In this document: positions 1-8,268 of the stretch, piece by piece | How the letters are laid out: every line of letters begins with the position of its first letter | Position numbering within the stretch: the stretch's first letter is position 1 | Assembly: GCA_963801195.1 (NCBI GenBank) | Contig: CAWDDX010000007.1 | Location: forward strand, 1,674,001-1,738,000 | Direction of reading: 5' to 3' | From: SZUA-36 sp963801195 | Lineage (GTDB): Bacteria; Pseudomonadota; Gammaproteobacteria; Xanthomonadales; SZUA-36 | Length of the DNA: 64,000 bases | Made by a program: the position numbers and the translations under genes | Notes under the pieces: generated by a model | Database searches by the model: none | What the model saw: only the letters and a program-made list of their open reading frames with translations | Told to the model about the DNA's origin: nothing

Positions 1-600
1 GCCAGGAATGCCGATTTGAAACTGCTCCCCGGCATGACGGCCATCGTCGAAATCGTCACCGGTAACAGTCAGAATGTCTTGCGCGTTCCGAACGAAGCCA
101 TCCGTTTCAAGCCCGCTGCCGGTTCTGCACTGGCCGAAAAACTCGAGGCCAGCCAGGGTCAAGACGCCGCGGGCGGCGCGCCGCACGGTGGACCGGACAT
201 GGCCCGGTTGAAGATGTCCCTCGGTCTCCTTGATACCCAGGTGCAGCAAATCGACACGGAATTGAATACTTTGTATGCCGGCATGCGCGCACAATTCCAG
301 GGGCAGGGTTCAGGTGAGGGCGACATCGACAGGAATGCGCTGCGTGAGCGGATGCGACAGCAGGTTTCCGCGGTATTTGAAAAGCACCTGACAACGGAGC
401 AGTTCGAAAAGTACCAGCAAATCCGCCGGCAGGCGTCGGAGACCCGATCAGGGCAACTCTGGGTGCAGTCGGCAGATGGCGACATTGAACCTGTGACCGT
501 CAGGTTCGGCATCGGTGATGACAATTTCACCCAGGTCATTGGCCAGGACATCAAGGCGGGCGACCAGGTGGTGACGCGTATCCGCCAGGTTGCAAAATAA
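1..600 (+). CDS. RND/MacA-type efflux periplasmic adaptor subunit, C-terminal part (5' end outside window)
   Basis: The frame is open from base 1, so this is the C-terminal ~199 residues of a larger protein. The stretch LLPGMTAIVEIVTG followed by LRVPNEAIRF is the beta-barrel signature of HlyD/MacA-type membrane-fusion proteins, which bridge an inner-membrane pump and an outer-membrane channel. After it comes an unusual hydrophilic, mostly helical insert of roughly 110 residues (Gly/Gln-rich linker, then a helix containing LTTEQFEKYQ). The membrane-proximal ending follows (VRFGIGDDNFTQVI...GDQVVTRI). The stop lies 8 bases before the ABC ATPase start, so it is in one operon with the next two genes, as for MacA-MacB systems. 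The substrate cannot be told. Confidence 0.85.
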   Translation, partial: ARNADLKLLPGMTAIVEIVTGNSQNVLRVPNEAIRFKPAAGSALAEKLEASQGQDAAGGAPHGGPDMARLKMSLGLLDTQVQQIDTELNTLYAGMRAQFQGQGSGEGDIDRNALRERMRQQVSAVFEKHLTTEQFEKYQQIRRQASETRSGQLWVQSADGDIEPVTVRFGIGDDNFTQVIGQDIKAGDQVVTRIRQVAK

Positions 601-608
601 CACCACCG

Positions 609-1337
609 ATGGCTCCGGACACGAACACAAATTCGGATGCGATGATCGAATGTCGCTTTGTTTGCAAGGATTACGACATGGGGGGTGAAGTAATCCACGC
701 CCTGCGCGATGTCAGCCTGACGATCAAGCGTGGCGAATACGTGGCCATCATGGGTCCCTCAGGTTCCGGCAAGTCTACCCTGATGAACCTGATCGGTGCG
801 CTCGACGTACCCACGCGCGGCGACCTGCTGATCAATGGTCTGAACCTGTCGAGGCAGCCCGCCGATACGCTGGCGGATTTTAGAAACCGCACGATCGGCT
901 TTGTTTTCCAGCAATTTAACCTGCTGCCAAAGACCAGCGCGCTCGAAAATGTCAAATTACCCCTGTTCTATTCGCGTAACCGGGAAATCGGTGATGCCAA
1001 TGCGCAGGCCAAAGCCTGCCTCGCACGGGTGGGTCTCGCCGACCGCATGGGTCACGAAACAACCCAGTTGTCCGGCGGCCAGCAACAGCGTGTGGCGATT
1101 GCGCGTGCGTTGGCCAACAAGCCATCCGTGATCCTCGCGGATGAACCGACCGGTGCGCTGGACACCAGGACTTCCATGGAGATCATGGACCTTTTCCGTG
1201 AACTCAACGAATCGGGCATCACGATCATCGTCGTCACCCACGACCAGGAAGTGGCCGATGAATCCAGGCGCAACCTCCTTTTCAGGGACGGTCGCATCGT
1301 CGATGATACCGTCATCGAGCATCGGCGGAAAACCTGA
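609..1337 (+). CDS. MacB/LolD-type ABC transporter ATP-binding protein
   Basis: This 242-residue nucleotide-binding subunit shows Walker A GPSGSGKST near residue 55, a Q-loop (FVFQQFNLLP), the ABC signature LSGGQQQRVAIARA, Walker B VILADEPTGALD and the switch His in VVTHD. The short form and the FNLLP/LADEPTGALD wording are those of the MacB/LolD/FtsE family. These proteins power mechanotransmission rather than classical transport. Its stop nearly touches the permease start, so the ATPase and permease are separate chains here, whereas MacB is a fusion. Start ATG 609 is 8 bases past the adaptor stop. Confidence 0.93.
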   Translation: MAPDTNTNSDAMIECRFVCKDYDMGGEVIHALRDVSLTIKRGEYVAIMGPSGSGKSTLMNLIGALDVPTRGDLLINGLNLSRQPADTLADFRNRTIGFVFQQFNLLPKTSALENVKLPLFYSRNREIGDANAQAKACLARVGLADRMGHETTQLSGGQQQRVAIARALANKPSVILADEPTGALDTRTSMEIMDLFRELNESGITIIVVTHDQEVADESRRNLLFRDGRIVDDTVIEHRRKT

Positions 1338-1338
1338 G

Positions 1339-2574
1339 GTGGGAATCTTAAAGACAATCAACATCGCCCTGATAGCGCTCAAGCTAAACGCCATGCGCAG
1401 TTTTCTGACCATGCTGGGCATTATCATCGGTATCGCTTCGGTGATCGTGATGGTCTCGGTCTCCAGTGGTTCAAAAGCCGAGATCGAGAAGGCCATCGAC
1501 CAGTTGGGCAGCAATATGCTGTCGATCAGGCCGGGCTCATCAATGTCCCATGGACGACATTCAGGTGAAGGCACCGAGGCGCCATTTACCGAGAAGGATA
1601 TTAAACGTCTCAAGGAGAAATTTGCCTTCCTGGAAGGAATTTCAGGCAGTATCAATAGCACCGCGCCCATTGTTTACGGCAATAAAAACTGGACCACGGG
1701 CGTCACCGGCGTTCATGCCGACTATCTCAAAGTGCGGCAGTGGGTGATCCAGGAAGGGCGTAATTTCACGGATCGTGAAATACGCTCCGGCGGCAAGGTG
1801 GCCATATTGGGCCAGGATGTCATCACAAACCTTTTTGACGGGGCCTCGCCCATCGGCGCCAGGATTCGAATCAAGAACGTGCCATTCACGGTGATTGGCA
1901 CCCTGCAGGCCAAGGGAGAATCCAGCTGGGGCCGAAGCCAGGATGACGTCGTTTTTATACCGATCTCAACCGCACGTATGCGTATCGCCGGCCGCGGTGA
2001 CCGTTCGGTGCCGGATATCGTCGGTAACATATACCTGACGGTCAATCTCGACCGGAAGATGCAGATCGCGGAGGTTGAACTCAACGAGTTTCTGCGTGAA
2101 CTTCGGAAAATCGCACCGGGCGCGCAGGACGACTTTTCCGTGAGGAATTTCTCGGAATTCATCCGCGCCAGGAACGAGACCTCCAGCACCCTCGGCTTGC
2201 TGCTTGCGGCAACCGCCGCGATCGCCCTGCTGGTTGGCGGCATCGGCATCATGAATATCATGCTGGTGTCGGTGACGGAGCGCACCCGCGAGATCGGTTT
2301 GCGACTGGCGGTCGGCGCCCGCCGCCACGATATCCTGTCGCAGTTTCTGGTCGAAGCGGTCACGCTTTGCCTGATTGGCAGTTTCTTTGGTGTCACGATC
2401 GGCGTGGCAACCGGCGAAGTCATCCGCAGGACCAGTGAAATACCCGTTTTACTGAATGTGCCGATCATTTTTGTCGCCATCGCGTCGGCCACCTTCGTCG
2501 GCATATTTTTCGGTTTTTACCCGGCAAAGAAAGCCTCACGGATGAACCCGATCGACGCATTGCGTTACGAATAG
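1339..2574 (+). CDS. MacB-type ABC transporter permease (FtsX-like)
   Basis: The protein is 411 residues with the FtsX/MacB layout. An N-terminal membrane helix (RSFLTMLGIIIGIASVIVMVSVS) is followed by a ~220-residue periplasmic MacB_PCD domain. Three C-terminal helices include LLVGGIGIMNIMLVSVTERTREIGLRLAVGAR-type sequence and end in FYPAKKASRMNPIDALRYE, the usual terminus of the family. I chose GTG 1339, one base after the ATPase stop, because it gives the standard short cytoplasmic N-terminus (MGILKTINIALIAL). A longer reading from 1141 would only overlap the ATPase in another frame. It acts with the two preceding genes as an efflux or lipid/peptide export complex in the inner membrane. 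Confidence 0.92.
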   Translation: MGILKTINIALIALKLNAMRSFLTMLGIIIGIASVIVMVSVSSGSKAEIEKAIDQLGSNMLSIRPGSSMSHGRHSGEGTEAPFTEKDIKRLKEKFAFLEGISGSINSTAPIVYGNKNWTTGVTGVHADYLKVRQWVIQEGRNFTDREIRSGGKVAILGQDVITNLFDGASPIGARIRIKNVPFTVIGTLQAKGESSWGRSQDDVVFIPISTARMRIAGRGDRSVPDIVGNIYLTVNLDRKMQIAEVELNEFLRELRKIAPGAQDDFSVRNFSEFIRARNETSSTLGLLLAATAAIALLVGGIGIMNIMLVSVTERTREIGLRLAVGARRHDILSQFLVEAVTLCLIGSFFGVTIGVATGEVIRRTSEIPVLLNVPIIFVAIASATFVGIFFGFYPAKKASRMNPIDALRYE

Positions 2575-2677
2575 GCTCCGGGAACTTCGAATCCAGTATG
2601 CAGCTGCGGCTATTGTGTTACTTTTCCGCTTGTCGGTATGATGACTGCACCCAAAACGATCCTGAGCCAGAATTGGA

Positions 2678-3160
2678 ATGAACATACCTATCACCATGCA
2701 ACGACCCGGACGATTATTTTTGTGCCTCGTCATCCTGCTTCTGCAGGCCTGTGCGAGCCTCGACCCGGACTATGAGCAACCCACCGTTACCTTGAGTTCA
2801 TTCCGGGCGCTGCCCTCTCAAGGCGGTGTTCCAACTTTCGAAATCGGTCTGCACATTTTGAACCCCAACCGGGATTCATTTCGCCTGGAAGGCATCGTGT
2901 ACACGGTTTCCGTCCAGGGCCACGACGTCTTCAAGGGCGTAGGACGGGATTTCCCGGTCATCGGGGGCTATTCGGAACAAACCGTCAGGCTGACGGCCAC
3001 GGCGAATCTGCTGGCCGGTATCCGCCTGGTCATGGACCTGATGGATTCGCCCAATGAAGAACTGCAATACGAATTTGAGGCCAAGCTCGATACGGGCGGA
3101 TTTGGCCGCGCCATCCGGGTCCGGGAACACGGTTCATTCCGGATGAACACCAGGGGCTGA
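2678..3160 (+). CDS. LEA type 2 (WHy-domain) family lipoprotein
   Basis: This 160-residue protein has a lipobox (LLLQAC, Cys25) and therefore a likely lipid anchor. The mature part has the immunoglobulin-like WHy/LEA14 pattern: VTLSSFRALP, then FEIGLHILNPNRDSFRLEGIVYTV, and a late VRLTATANLLAGI strand. The NPN tripeptide after a hydrophobic strand is typical of this family. Its role is uncertain; proteins of this type are common in proteobacterial envelopes and are thought to bind hydrophobic or membrane surfaces. It stands alone, about 100 bases after the efflux operon. Confidence 0.82.
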   Translation: MNIPITMQRPGRLFLCLVILLLQACASLDPDYEQPTVTLSSFRALPSQGGVPTFEIGLHILNPNRDSFRLEGIVYTVSVQGHDVFKGVGRDFPVIGGYSEQTVRLTATANLLAGIRLVMDLMDSPNEELQYEFEAKLDTGGFGRAIRVREHGSFRMNTRG

Positions 3161-3179
3161 ACGCACCAGCCGGATATTG

Positions 3180-3371
3180 TCATTCACCCGGCATCGATTC
3201 GAACAGCGCCGTTTGTTCAGGATCTGCAACTTTTTCCAGCACTTTGAGCAATCCGGGCGTGATTTTGTCAGGCGAATTGGAATAATCCTGCCCAAACTCC
3301 AGAAATGCCGCTTGCCCGGTGTTGTTCTCCAGTCGTGCCAGCACTAGCGGTGCCTTCTGATACCGAGCCAC
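3180..3371 (-). CDS. Small hypothetical protein or gene remnant (63 aa)
   Basis: A GTG-started frame encodes 63 residues (AFLEFGQDYSNSPDKITPGLLKVLEK...). The composition is protein-like, with a plausible amphipathic helix, but there is no recognisable family. The frame continues only five codons upstream to a stop and shows no good Shine-Dalgarno sequence. It may be the C-terminal relic of a decayed gene between the LEA lipoprotein and the DUF5694 gene. Confidence 0.25.
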   Translation of the reverse strand: MARYQKAPLVLARLENNTGQAAFLEFGQDYSNSPDKITPGLLKVLEKVADPEQTALFESMPGE

Positions 3372-3450
3372 CGCCCGACACGTCTGTTAACGGCAACCCT
3401 ATGCCGCAATATTGCGTCAAAATAGCCAAATCAATCAGCAGAGGAACGAC

Positions 3451-4239
3451 ATGAACAGATTTCTTGTTGCAACACTTATCCTGCTTTTCAGTTTTCAGGC
3501 ACGGGCCGCTGAACCCGTCCAGGTCATGCTGATCGGCACATTCCATTTCTCAAACCCCGGCAATGACGTGGTCAAGGTCAGGGACTTCGACGTCTTCAGT
3601 GATGAATCCCAGGCGTACCTGCAGGCCTTTGCAGAACGCCTGGCGGCCTTCAAACCGACGCAGATATTGCTGGAGTACAACCCGGACAACGAAACCGGGA
3701 TAAACCGGCGTTACACGGAATACCTCGCTGGAAATTACAAACTCGAAGCCAACGAGATTTATCAGCTGGGTTTCCGCACCGCCCGTTTATCGGGGTTAAC
3801 AGCGGTGCAAAGCTTTGATCACCGTGAGTTGAATTGGGAGGCAGAGGCCATGTTCGCTTACGCAAAACAGCATGACTCGCCCGGCATGACCGAGTTCGAT
3901 GCAATGATCGCCGACATCACCCGGCAGGAGGATGCGGCCCGTGCCAGCATGGACTTACGCCAGTTGCTGCAGCGCTGCAACGACCCCGCGCTCGATCGCA
4001 CCAATATGAATCTGTACCTGGCGACCAATTCCATCGGTGCCGGAGACGGCTGGGCGGGCGCTGACGCCAGCGCGAGTTGGTGGCAGCGTAACTTCCGCAT
4101 GTACGCCAATATACAAAAGGCGGCAAGACCCGGTGAGCGAATCATCGTCATTGGCGGACAGGGTCATACGGCCATTTTAAAGACCTTCCTGGCGACCGAC
4201 AAACGGCTGCAAGCTGTTCCGGTCGACGATTATTTATGA
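3451..4239 (+). CDS. DUF5694-family secreted protein (TraB/PrgY-like fold)
   Basis: The protein is 262 residues with a Sec signal (MNRFLVATLILLFSFQARA). The mature part starts PVQVMLIGTFHFSNPGNDVV, and a conserved PTQILLEYNPDNE follows at about residue 70. Near the end is IIVIGGQGHTAIL. This GTFHF...E...GxGH arrangement is that of the DUF5694 proteins, distant relatives of the TraB/TIKI putative metalloprotease fold. Start 3451 was preferred over the longer reading from 3412 because GAGGAACGAC precedes it and the signal peptide begins there. The substrate is unknown. Confidence 0.8.
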   Translation: MNRFLVATLILLFSFQARAAEPVQVMLIGTFHFSNPGNDVVKVRDFDVFSDESQAYLQAFAERLAAFKPTQILLEYNPDNETGINRRYTEYLAGNYKLEANEIYQLGFRTARLSGLTAVQSFDHRELNWEAEAMFAYAKQHDSPGMTEFDAMIADITRQEDAARASMDLRQLLQRCNDPALDRTNMNLYLATNSIGAGDGWAGADASASWWQRNFRMYANIQKAARPGERIIVIGGQGHTAILKTFLATDKRLQAVPVDDYL

Positions 4240-4272
4240 TTCACAAATCCTGGCAAAAGCAATCCCGGGTCA

Positions 4273-4439
4273 TTAAGGAACCTCTGATTTATTCTGAGCG
4301 AAGAAGATTGCGATTCAAAATATTCAGATTCAAGGCGCAAATCGCACGTAATAGCCGGCTATTGCCGAGTTTTGCAACGCAGAAGCTGAATATTTTGGAC
4401 GCAAGATACGAGTTCATGAGTAGATCAGAGATTCCTTAA
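4273..4439. repeat. MITE-like palindromic element with TTAAGGAA termini
   Basis: A 167-bp stretch is bounded by inverted ends: TTAAGGAACCTCTGATTTA on the left and the complement of TTAAGGAATCTCTGATCTA on the right. Inside is a second inverted pair (CAAAATATTCAG / CTGAATATTTTG). The short ORF across it is only an effect of this structure. No transposase is present, so it looks like a non-autonomous miniature element or a REP-like hairpin. Its right end supplies the TAA stop of the SnoaL-like gene that follows on the minus strand. Confidence 0.75.
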
Positions 4440-4927
4440 GCGGGCGGCCCAAAGATGCCCATTTGCTTGAGAAACCCAAACTGGTCAAACGACTGCGTAT
4501 GGCCGCACAGCCTGTCATTTTTAAACGCGTAAAAACTCATACCTTCAATTGAAAACTTTCGGCCGGTCGCCGGTAAAAGCGCCAGGTCACCCAGGTGCGT
4601 GCCCGACATGACCCAGTTTACGGCGACACGGTCATTTTCTTCAATCATCTCCCTGATATCGAAATTCAGATCGGGGAAGGCATCCCTGGAATATAGCACT
4701 CTCTTTTTGAAAGTCTCGTGACCGATAACCTGATCGCTCCAGGGGTCATATGCGTCTTTGCTGACATGGTATCGAGGCGCGACCAAACGCGCCAGGCTGG
4801 AAAAATCACCCTCGTTCCAGACCTTTTGCATAAACTCGCTCAAAATCAGTTTCTTTGATCTCTTGTTCATTTCCTGTCCCCGTTTGCGGTTGTCTTTTCC
4901 GGTATGTTTTCCACTGACCGGCTTCAT
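4436..4927 (-). CDS. SnoaL-like polyketide cyclase / ester cyclase family protein
   Basis: This 163-residue protein has the SnoaL-type alpha+beta cone pattern: an N-terminal helix (LILSEFMQKVWNEGDFSSLARLVAPRYHVSK), GHETFKKRVLYSRDAFPDLNFDIREMIEENDRVAVNW and GRKFSIEGMSFYAFKNDRL. Family members are cyclases, hydrolases or orphan ligand binders; no substrate is evident. ATG 4927 overlaps the MarR stop as ATGA, suggesting translational coupling. A start at 4870 (MNKRSKKL) matches the usual family N-terminus and is also possible. The TAA stop lies inside the end of the adjoining inverted-repeat element. Confidence 0.82.
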   Translation of the reverse strand: MKPVSGKHTGKDNRKRGQEMNKRSKKLILSEFMQKVWNEGDFSSLARLVAPRYHVSKDAYDPWSDQVIGHETFKKRVLYSRDAFPDLNFDIREMIEENDRVAVNWVMSGTHLGDLALLPATGRKFSIEGMSFYAFKNDRLCGHTQSFDQFGFLKQMGIFGPPA

Positions 4928-5346
4928 AGAAGTTTTTCGGTTATGCGGGCAAGCTGCTCCAATTGCTTGTCATCAATGGCCTGCATGATCAAATCTGCAC
5001 TGTGTCCGAAACTGACCGAAGCATCTTTAAACATTTGCGCGCCCGCATTCGAAAGCCTGACCAGGCTGACCCTCGCATCACGCGGGTTCTCTTCTTTTTT
5101 AACAAGGCCGATTTTTTCCATCGGGATCAGCAGACGGGTAATGCCGGACGCACTCAAACCAATACTTTCTGCCAGGTCAATCCGCCGCATCGTATTGGCC
5201 GGAGCCCTGCTCAATTGGCACATGACCAGGTATTCGGTAAAGCTGATGCCATGAATACTTAACCCGGAATCAACCCGTTTGAGTATTTTTGCCTGGAGCC
5301 TGGAAAAATCCATCACCAGCTGCATTGCAGGCGTAGCTGAATACAT
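4924..5346 (-). CDS. MarR family transcriptional regulator
   Basis: A 140-residue winged-helix protein. It has a dimerisation helix at the N-terminus, then EYLVMCQLSRAP, the helix-turn-helix MRRIDLAESIGLSASGITRLLIPMEKIGLVKKE and the wing NPRDARVSLVRLSNAG. This is the standard MarR order. Start ATG 5346 has AAGGA eight bases upstream. It heads a two-gene unit with the SnoaL-like gene, which suggests that it responds to a small aromatic or oxidised ligand handled by that protein (inference). Confidence 0.9.
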   Translation of the reverse strand: MYSATPAMQLVMDFSRLQAKILKRVDSGLSIHGISFTEYLVMCQLSRAPANTMRRIDLAESIGLSASGITRLLIPMEKIGLVKKEENPRDARVSLVRLSNAGAQMFKDASVSFGHSADLIMQAIDDKQLEQLARITEKLL

Positions 5347-5349
5347 TTG

Positions 5350-5400
5350 ATATTTCCTTGATTAATATTTGTTATATACTTGACATATCAATTATATCTG
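5350..5400 (-). promoter_or_regulatory. Promoter/operator region of the marR-snoaL unit
   Basis: Upstream of the MarR start is a very AT-rich stretch. On the minus strand it holds a TTGATA-like -35, an 18-base spacer and TATTAA. Overlapping the -35 is the dyad TTGA-CATA-TCAA (5380-5391), a plausible MarR-type operator. This position suits autorepression. Seen by eye only. Confidence 0.45.
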
Positions 5401-5465
5401 CCGTTTGTACGGATGTCAAAACAAGTTTATATACATAAGGGTTGCTTAACTGAATCGCGTCTGGA

Positions 5466-5672
5466 TTAAGCTTCGGGAACGCCTGCTTTCCGGAGTATTT
5501 TTTCCATCAGGCACCACTTTGTCAGACCGCTCTGGAACAGGTTGGCTCCGACGAAAACGGTGAACCACAACCAATAAGAAGAAACGTACAATGGGCTGGC
5601 CGGCGCACCCAGCGCAACGGAGATCAGTATAAAAAGACCGGCGATAACCCGAATTGAACGATTGATAGTCAT
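5466..5672 (-). CDS. YgaP-type DUF2892 inner-membrane protein
   Basis: 68 residues with the DUF2892 pattern: NRSIRVIAGLFILISVALG (first helix), WLWFTVFVGANLFQSGLTKWCLMEKILRKAG (second helix ending in the conserved C-PxxxLLxxxG-like tail). This is the membrane half of YgaP-like proteins, often linked to sulfur transfer. Start 5672 was chosen because GGGAGTTAAAA precedes it; the 20 extra residues of the longer frame are not conserved in the family. No rhodanese domain is fused here. Confidence 0.85.
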   Translation of the reverse strand: MTINRSIRVIAGLFILISVALGAPASPLYVSSYWLWFTVFVGANLFQSGLTKWCLMEKILRKAGVPEA

Positions 5673-5944
5673 TTTTAACTCCCTGGTTTTCAGAACCGCC
5701 AATGTGACCACTTGCATGAATCTTGAGTGCATAAGTTACATCCAATGAAGAACGTAATCCACCGCAATAGTTCAGCGGCCGTTTTTCTTTATTCATTAAC
5801 AAGCACGATCAAGATCCTGCAAACCTGTCATCCAGGCCCGTGTTTCCCTATAATTGACCTCTGGTTTTACTGATACACCAACGTCCAGGGCTTTGACGAA
5901 CACGGACCGCCCGGTCCCTGGGAAAAGTCACCACGGAGAATTCA

Positions 5945-7654
5945 ATGCGCTTACTTTGCACCCTTCTGTTTCTTGTTTTTATCACCGGTTGCGACACGCA
6001 GCCTCCACCCGCCGCCGGCCATGTCGCAGCGACCGCCGAACCGGGGCTGCCGGCGGGTTTTACAGACGCCGGGAAAACCATCCAGGCAAAGAATTTGTTG
6101 TCCGACGTCAGCATCGTCGCAAGTGACGAGTTCGAGGGCCGTGGCGCAGGCACCGAGGGTGACAGAAAGACGCGCGCCTTTCTGTCGGACCGCCTGGCCG
6201 AATCCGGTTTTGAACCCTTTTTCGATAACGGGTCATACGAACAGCCCGTGGAGATCATCGGCTTGACCGTGGACGACCCGCCAGACCTGCAATTCACATC
6301 TGCTGACGGTTCATCGGCCAGCTTCCGTTTTGGCGACGAGTACATGATCATGGCCGGGGTCCAGCAGCCCGAGATTTCGGTAAAGGATGCCGAGGTGGTA
6401 TTTGTCGGCTACGGTATCCAGGCACCCGAGGAAAACTGGGATGACTTCAAGGGTGCCGACCTCAACGGCAAGATTTTGCTGATGCTCAATGACGATCCTG
6501 ACTGGGACGACGACTTGTTTGGCGGTGACCGCAAGCTCTACTACGGGCGCTGGACGTACAAGTTTGCCAGCGCGGCAGCCCAGGGAGCCGCCGGCGCCAT
6601 CATCATACACACCACCGCGTCCGCCGGTTACCCGTGGTCGGTGGTGCGCGCCTCCAATATCGGCGCACAATTCGAACTGAAAGCCGGTGATGAACCACGT
6701 ACCCTGTTCAATGGCTGGCTCAGCTGGGAGGGCTCAAAAGCGCTGGCCGCGCTCGGCGGTCAGGACCTCGAACAACTGATCGCCTCGGCGCGCTCTCGCG
6801 ACTTCAAGCCGGTACCGTTGGGTGTCACGACTTCCGTCGACCTGACGGTAGACGTGAGCACCAACACCACGGCCAATGTTGCCGGCATCCTGCCGGGCAG
6901 TGACCCGGAACTTTCCAGCGAAATGGTTTTCCTGACGGCACACCACGACCACTTCGGCATCGGTGAACCGGACGAAACCGGCGACACGATCCGCAATGGC
7001 GCGCTCGACAACGGCGTGGCGATCGCGCAGGCTCTGGCCGTGGCCGGTGCGTTCAGCGCACTACCCGAAGCACCGAGACGTAGTATCGTCGTGCTGTTTC
7101 CTGCCGTCGAGGAACAAGGCAGCCTCGGCTCACGTTACTTCGTCAACAGCGGCGTGGTGCGGCCGGGTCTGATCGCGGCCGACATCAACCTGGAACTCGG
7201 TAATGTCTGGGGCAAAACCCGCGACGTCATGGTCTACGGTCTCGGCAAATCCGAACTGGACGACTGGCTGAAAGAAGCGGCCAGCACGCAGGGCCGGACG
7301 ATTCGCGGTGAACAGGACGTCAAGGCGGGCTGGTTCTACCGTTCCGACCAGATCAGTTTTGCACGTGTCGGCGTGCCGGCCATCTGGTTCAAGTCCGGCG
7401 TCGATTTCATCGGCCACGAACCCGGATGGGGCGAACAGCAGTATGCCGACTGGATCAAGTACAAGTACCACAGCCCGGCCGACGAGGTCGACGAAAACTG
7501 GAATCTCGAGGGCCTGGTTGAAGACGCACAACTCGCCTTTCGCCTGGCCGCGATGGTGGCGGATGCGGACGTTAAACCGGCCTGGTATCCGGGTGATGAG
7601 TTCGAAGCAATTCGCAAAGCATCGCTGGATAAATTAACGCCCGAAAGGCCTTAG
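5945..7654 (+). CDS. M28 family zinc aminopeptidase lipoprotein with PA domain
   Basis: The protein is 569 residues with a lipobox (VFITGC, Cys16). After the N-terminal VASDEFEGRGAGTEGDRKTRAFL block comes a protease-associated (PA) domain around residues 140-240 (VVFVGYGIQAPEENWDDFKGADLNGKILLML). The M28 catalytic domain follows, with metal ligands in LTAHHDHFGIG, NGALDNG and VEEQGSLGSRYF, a later DINLE and a C-terminal KYHSPADEV. It should cleave N-terminal residues from peptides in the periplasm or at the cell surface. GGAG precedes ATG 5945. Transcribed alone. Confidence 0.92.
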   Translation: MRLLCTLLFLVFITGCDTQPPPAAGHVAATAEPGLPAGFTDAGKTIQAKNLLSDVSIVASDEFEGRGAGTEGDRKTRAFLSDRLAESGFEPFFDNGSYEQPVEIIGLTVDDPPDLQFTSADGSSASFRFGDEYMIMAGVQQPEISVKDAEVVFVGYGIQAPEENWDDFKGADLNGKILLMLNDDPDWDDDLFGGDRKLYYGRWTYKFASAAAQGAAGAIIIHTTASAGYPWSVVRASNIGAQFELKAGDEPRTLFNGWLSWEGSKALAALGGQDLEQLIASARSRDFKPVPLGVTTSVDLTVDVSTNTTANVAGILPGSDPELSSEMVFLTAHHDHFGIGEPDETGDTIRNGALDNGVAIAQALAVAGAFSALPEAPRRSIVVLFPAVEEQGSLGSRYFVNSGVVRPGLIAADINLELGNVWGKTRDVMVYGLGKSELDDWLKEAASTQGRTIRGEQDVKAGWFYRSDQISFARVGVPAIWFKSGVDFIGHEPGWGEQQYADWIKYKYHSPADEVDENWNLEGLVEDAQLAFRLAAMVADADVKPAWYPGDEFEAIRKASLDKLTPERP

Positions 7655-7799
7655 AACACACGATCACAAATCTGACCGGCAACAAGGAAACGCGGTATCG
7701 GATGAAACGAGCCAAACACTGGATATTCCGATGGAGGCCGGGAAATTTCCCGGCCGCAATTGGGTTAGGATTACTGGTGTACAGCAGAGGAGCAACCAG

Positions 7800-8267
7800 A
7801 TGATTTCTTTCCGCGTCAATGGCCAATCCGTTCAATTTGATGGTGAACCGGATACTCCCCTGTTGTGGGCATTGAGGGATTTTTTCCAACTCACCGGCAC
7901 CAAGTACGGCTGCGGCATCGGCCGTTGCGGCTCCTGCACCGTACACGTCGACGGCAAGGCCAGGCGCAGTTGTATTACCACGGTATCAGGCCTGGAAGGC
8001 AAGTCGGTCGTCACCATCGAGGGTCTTGCCGGCGGCGACGATCAACTGCATCCCGTGCAGCAGGCGTGGCTGGAGGAGGATGTACCGCAGTGCGGCTACT
8101 GCCAGCCCGGTCTGATCATGGCCACGGTGGATTTTTTACAGGACCACCCCAAGCCCAGTGACGATGACATCAACGCCAATATCAACAACCTCTGCCGCTG
8201 TGGCACCTATGTCAGGGTCCGCAAGGCCATTCACCGGGCGGCCGAGTTGTCGGCCAAGGTGAAATAG
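7800..8267 (+). CDS. (2Fe-2S)-binding small subunit of a molybdenum hydroxylase (IorA/CoxS type)
   Basis: 155 residues with both clusters of the xanthine oxidase family. The plant-type cluster is CGIGRCGSC...C and the alpha-helical cluster is CGYCQPG...CRCGTY. Length and motif order fit IorA-like subunits that pass electrons from the molybdopterin subunit. ATG 7800 has AGAGGAGC upstream; the longer frame from 7731 has no such site. It is separated by one base from the large-subunit gene, so the two are coexpressed. No FAD subunit is present, as in isoquinoline- or aldehyde-type two-subunit enzymes that use cytochromes. Confidence 0.93.
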   Translation: MISFRVNGQSVQFDGEPDTPLLWALRDFFQLTGTKYGCGIGRCGSCTVHVDGKARRSCITTVSGLEGKSVVTIEGLAGGDDQLHPVQQAWLEEDVPQCGYCQPGLIMATVDFLQDHPKPSDDDINANINNLCRCGTYVRVRKAIHRAAELSAKVK

Positions 8268-8268
8268 C

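Noticed and set aside
1141..1338. In-frame upstream extension of the ABC permease
   Set aside because: It lies entirely within the ATPase gene in another frame and would add a non-conserved 66-residue N-terminus; GTG 1339 gives the family start.
4236..4439. 67-codon frame after the DUF5694 gene
   Set aside because: It is the inverted-repeat element read as protein; no ribosome site and no family.
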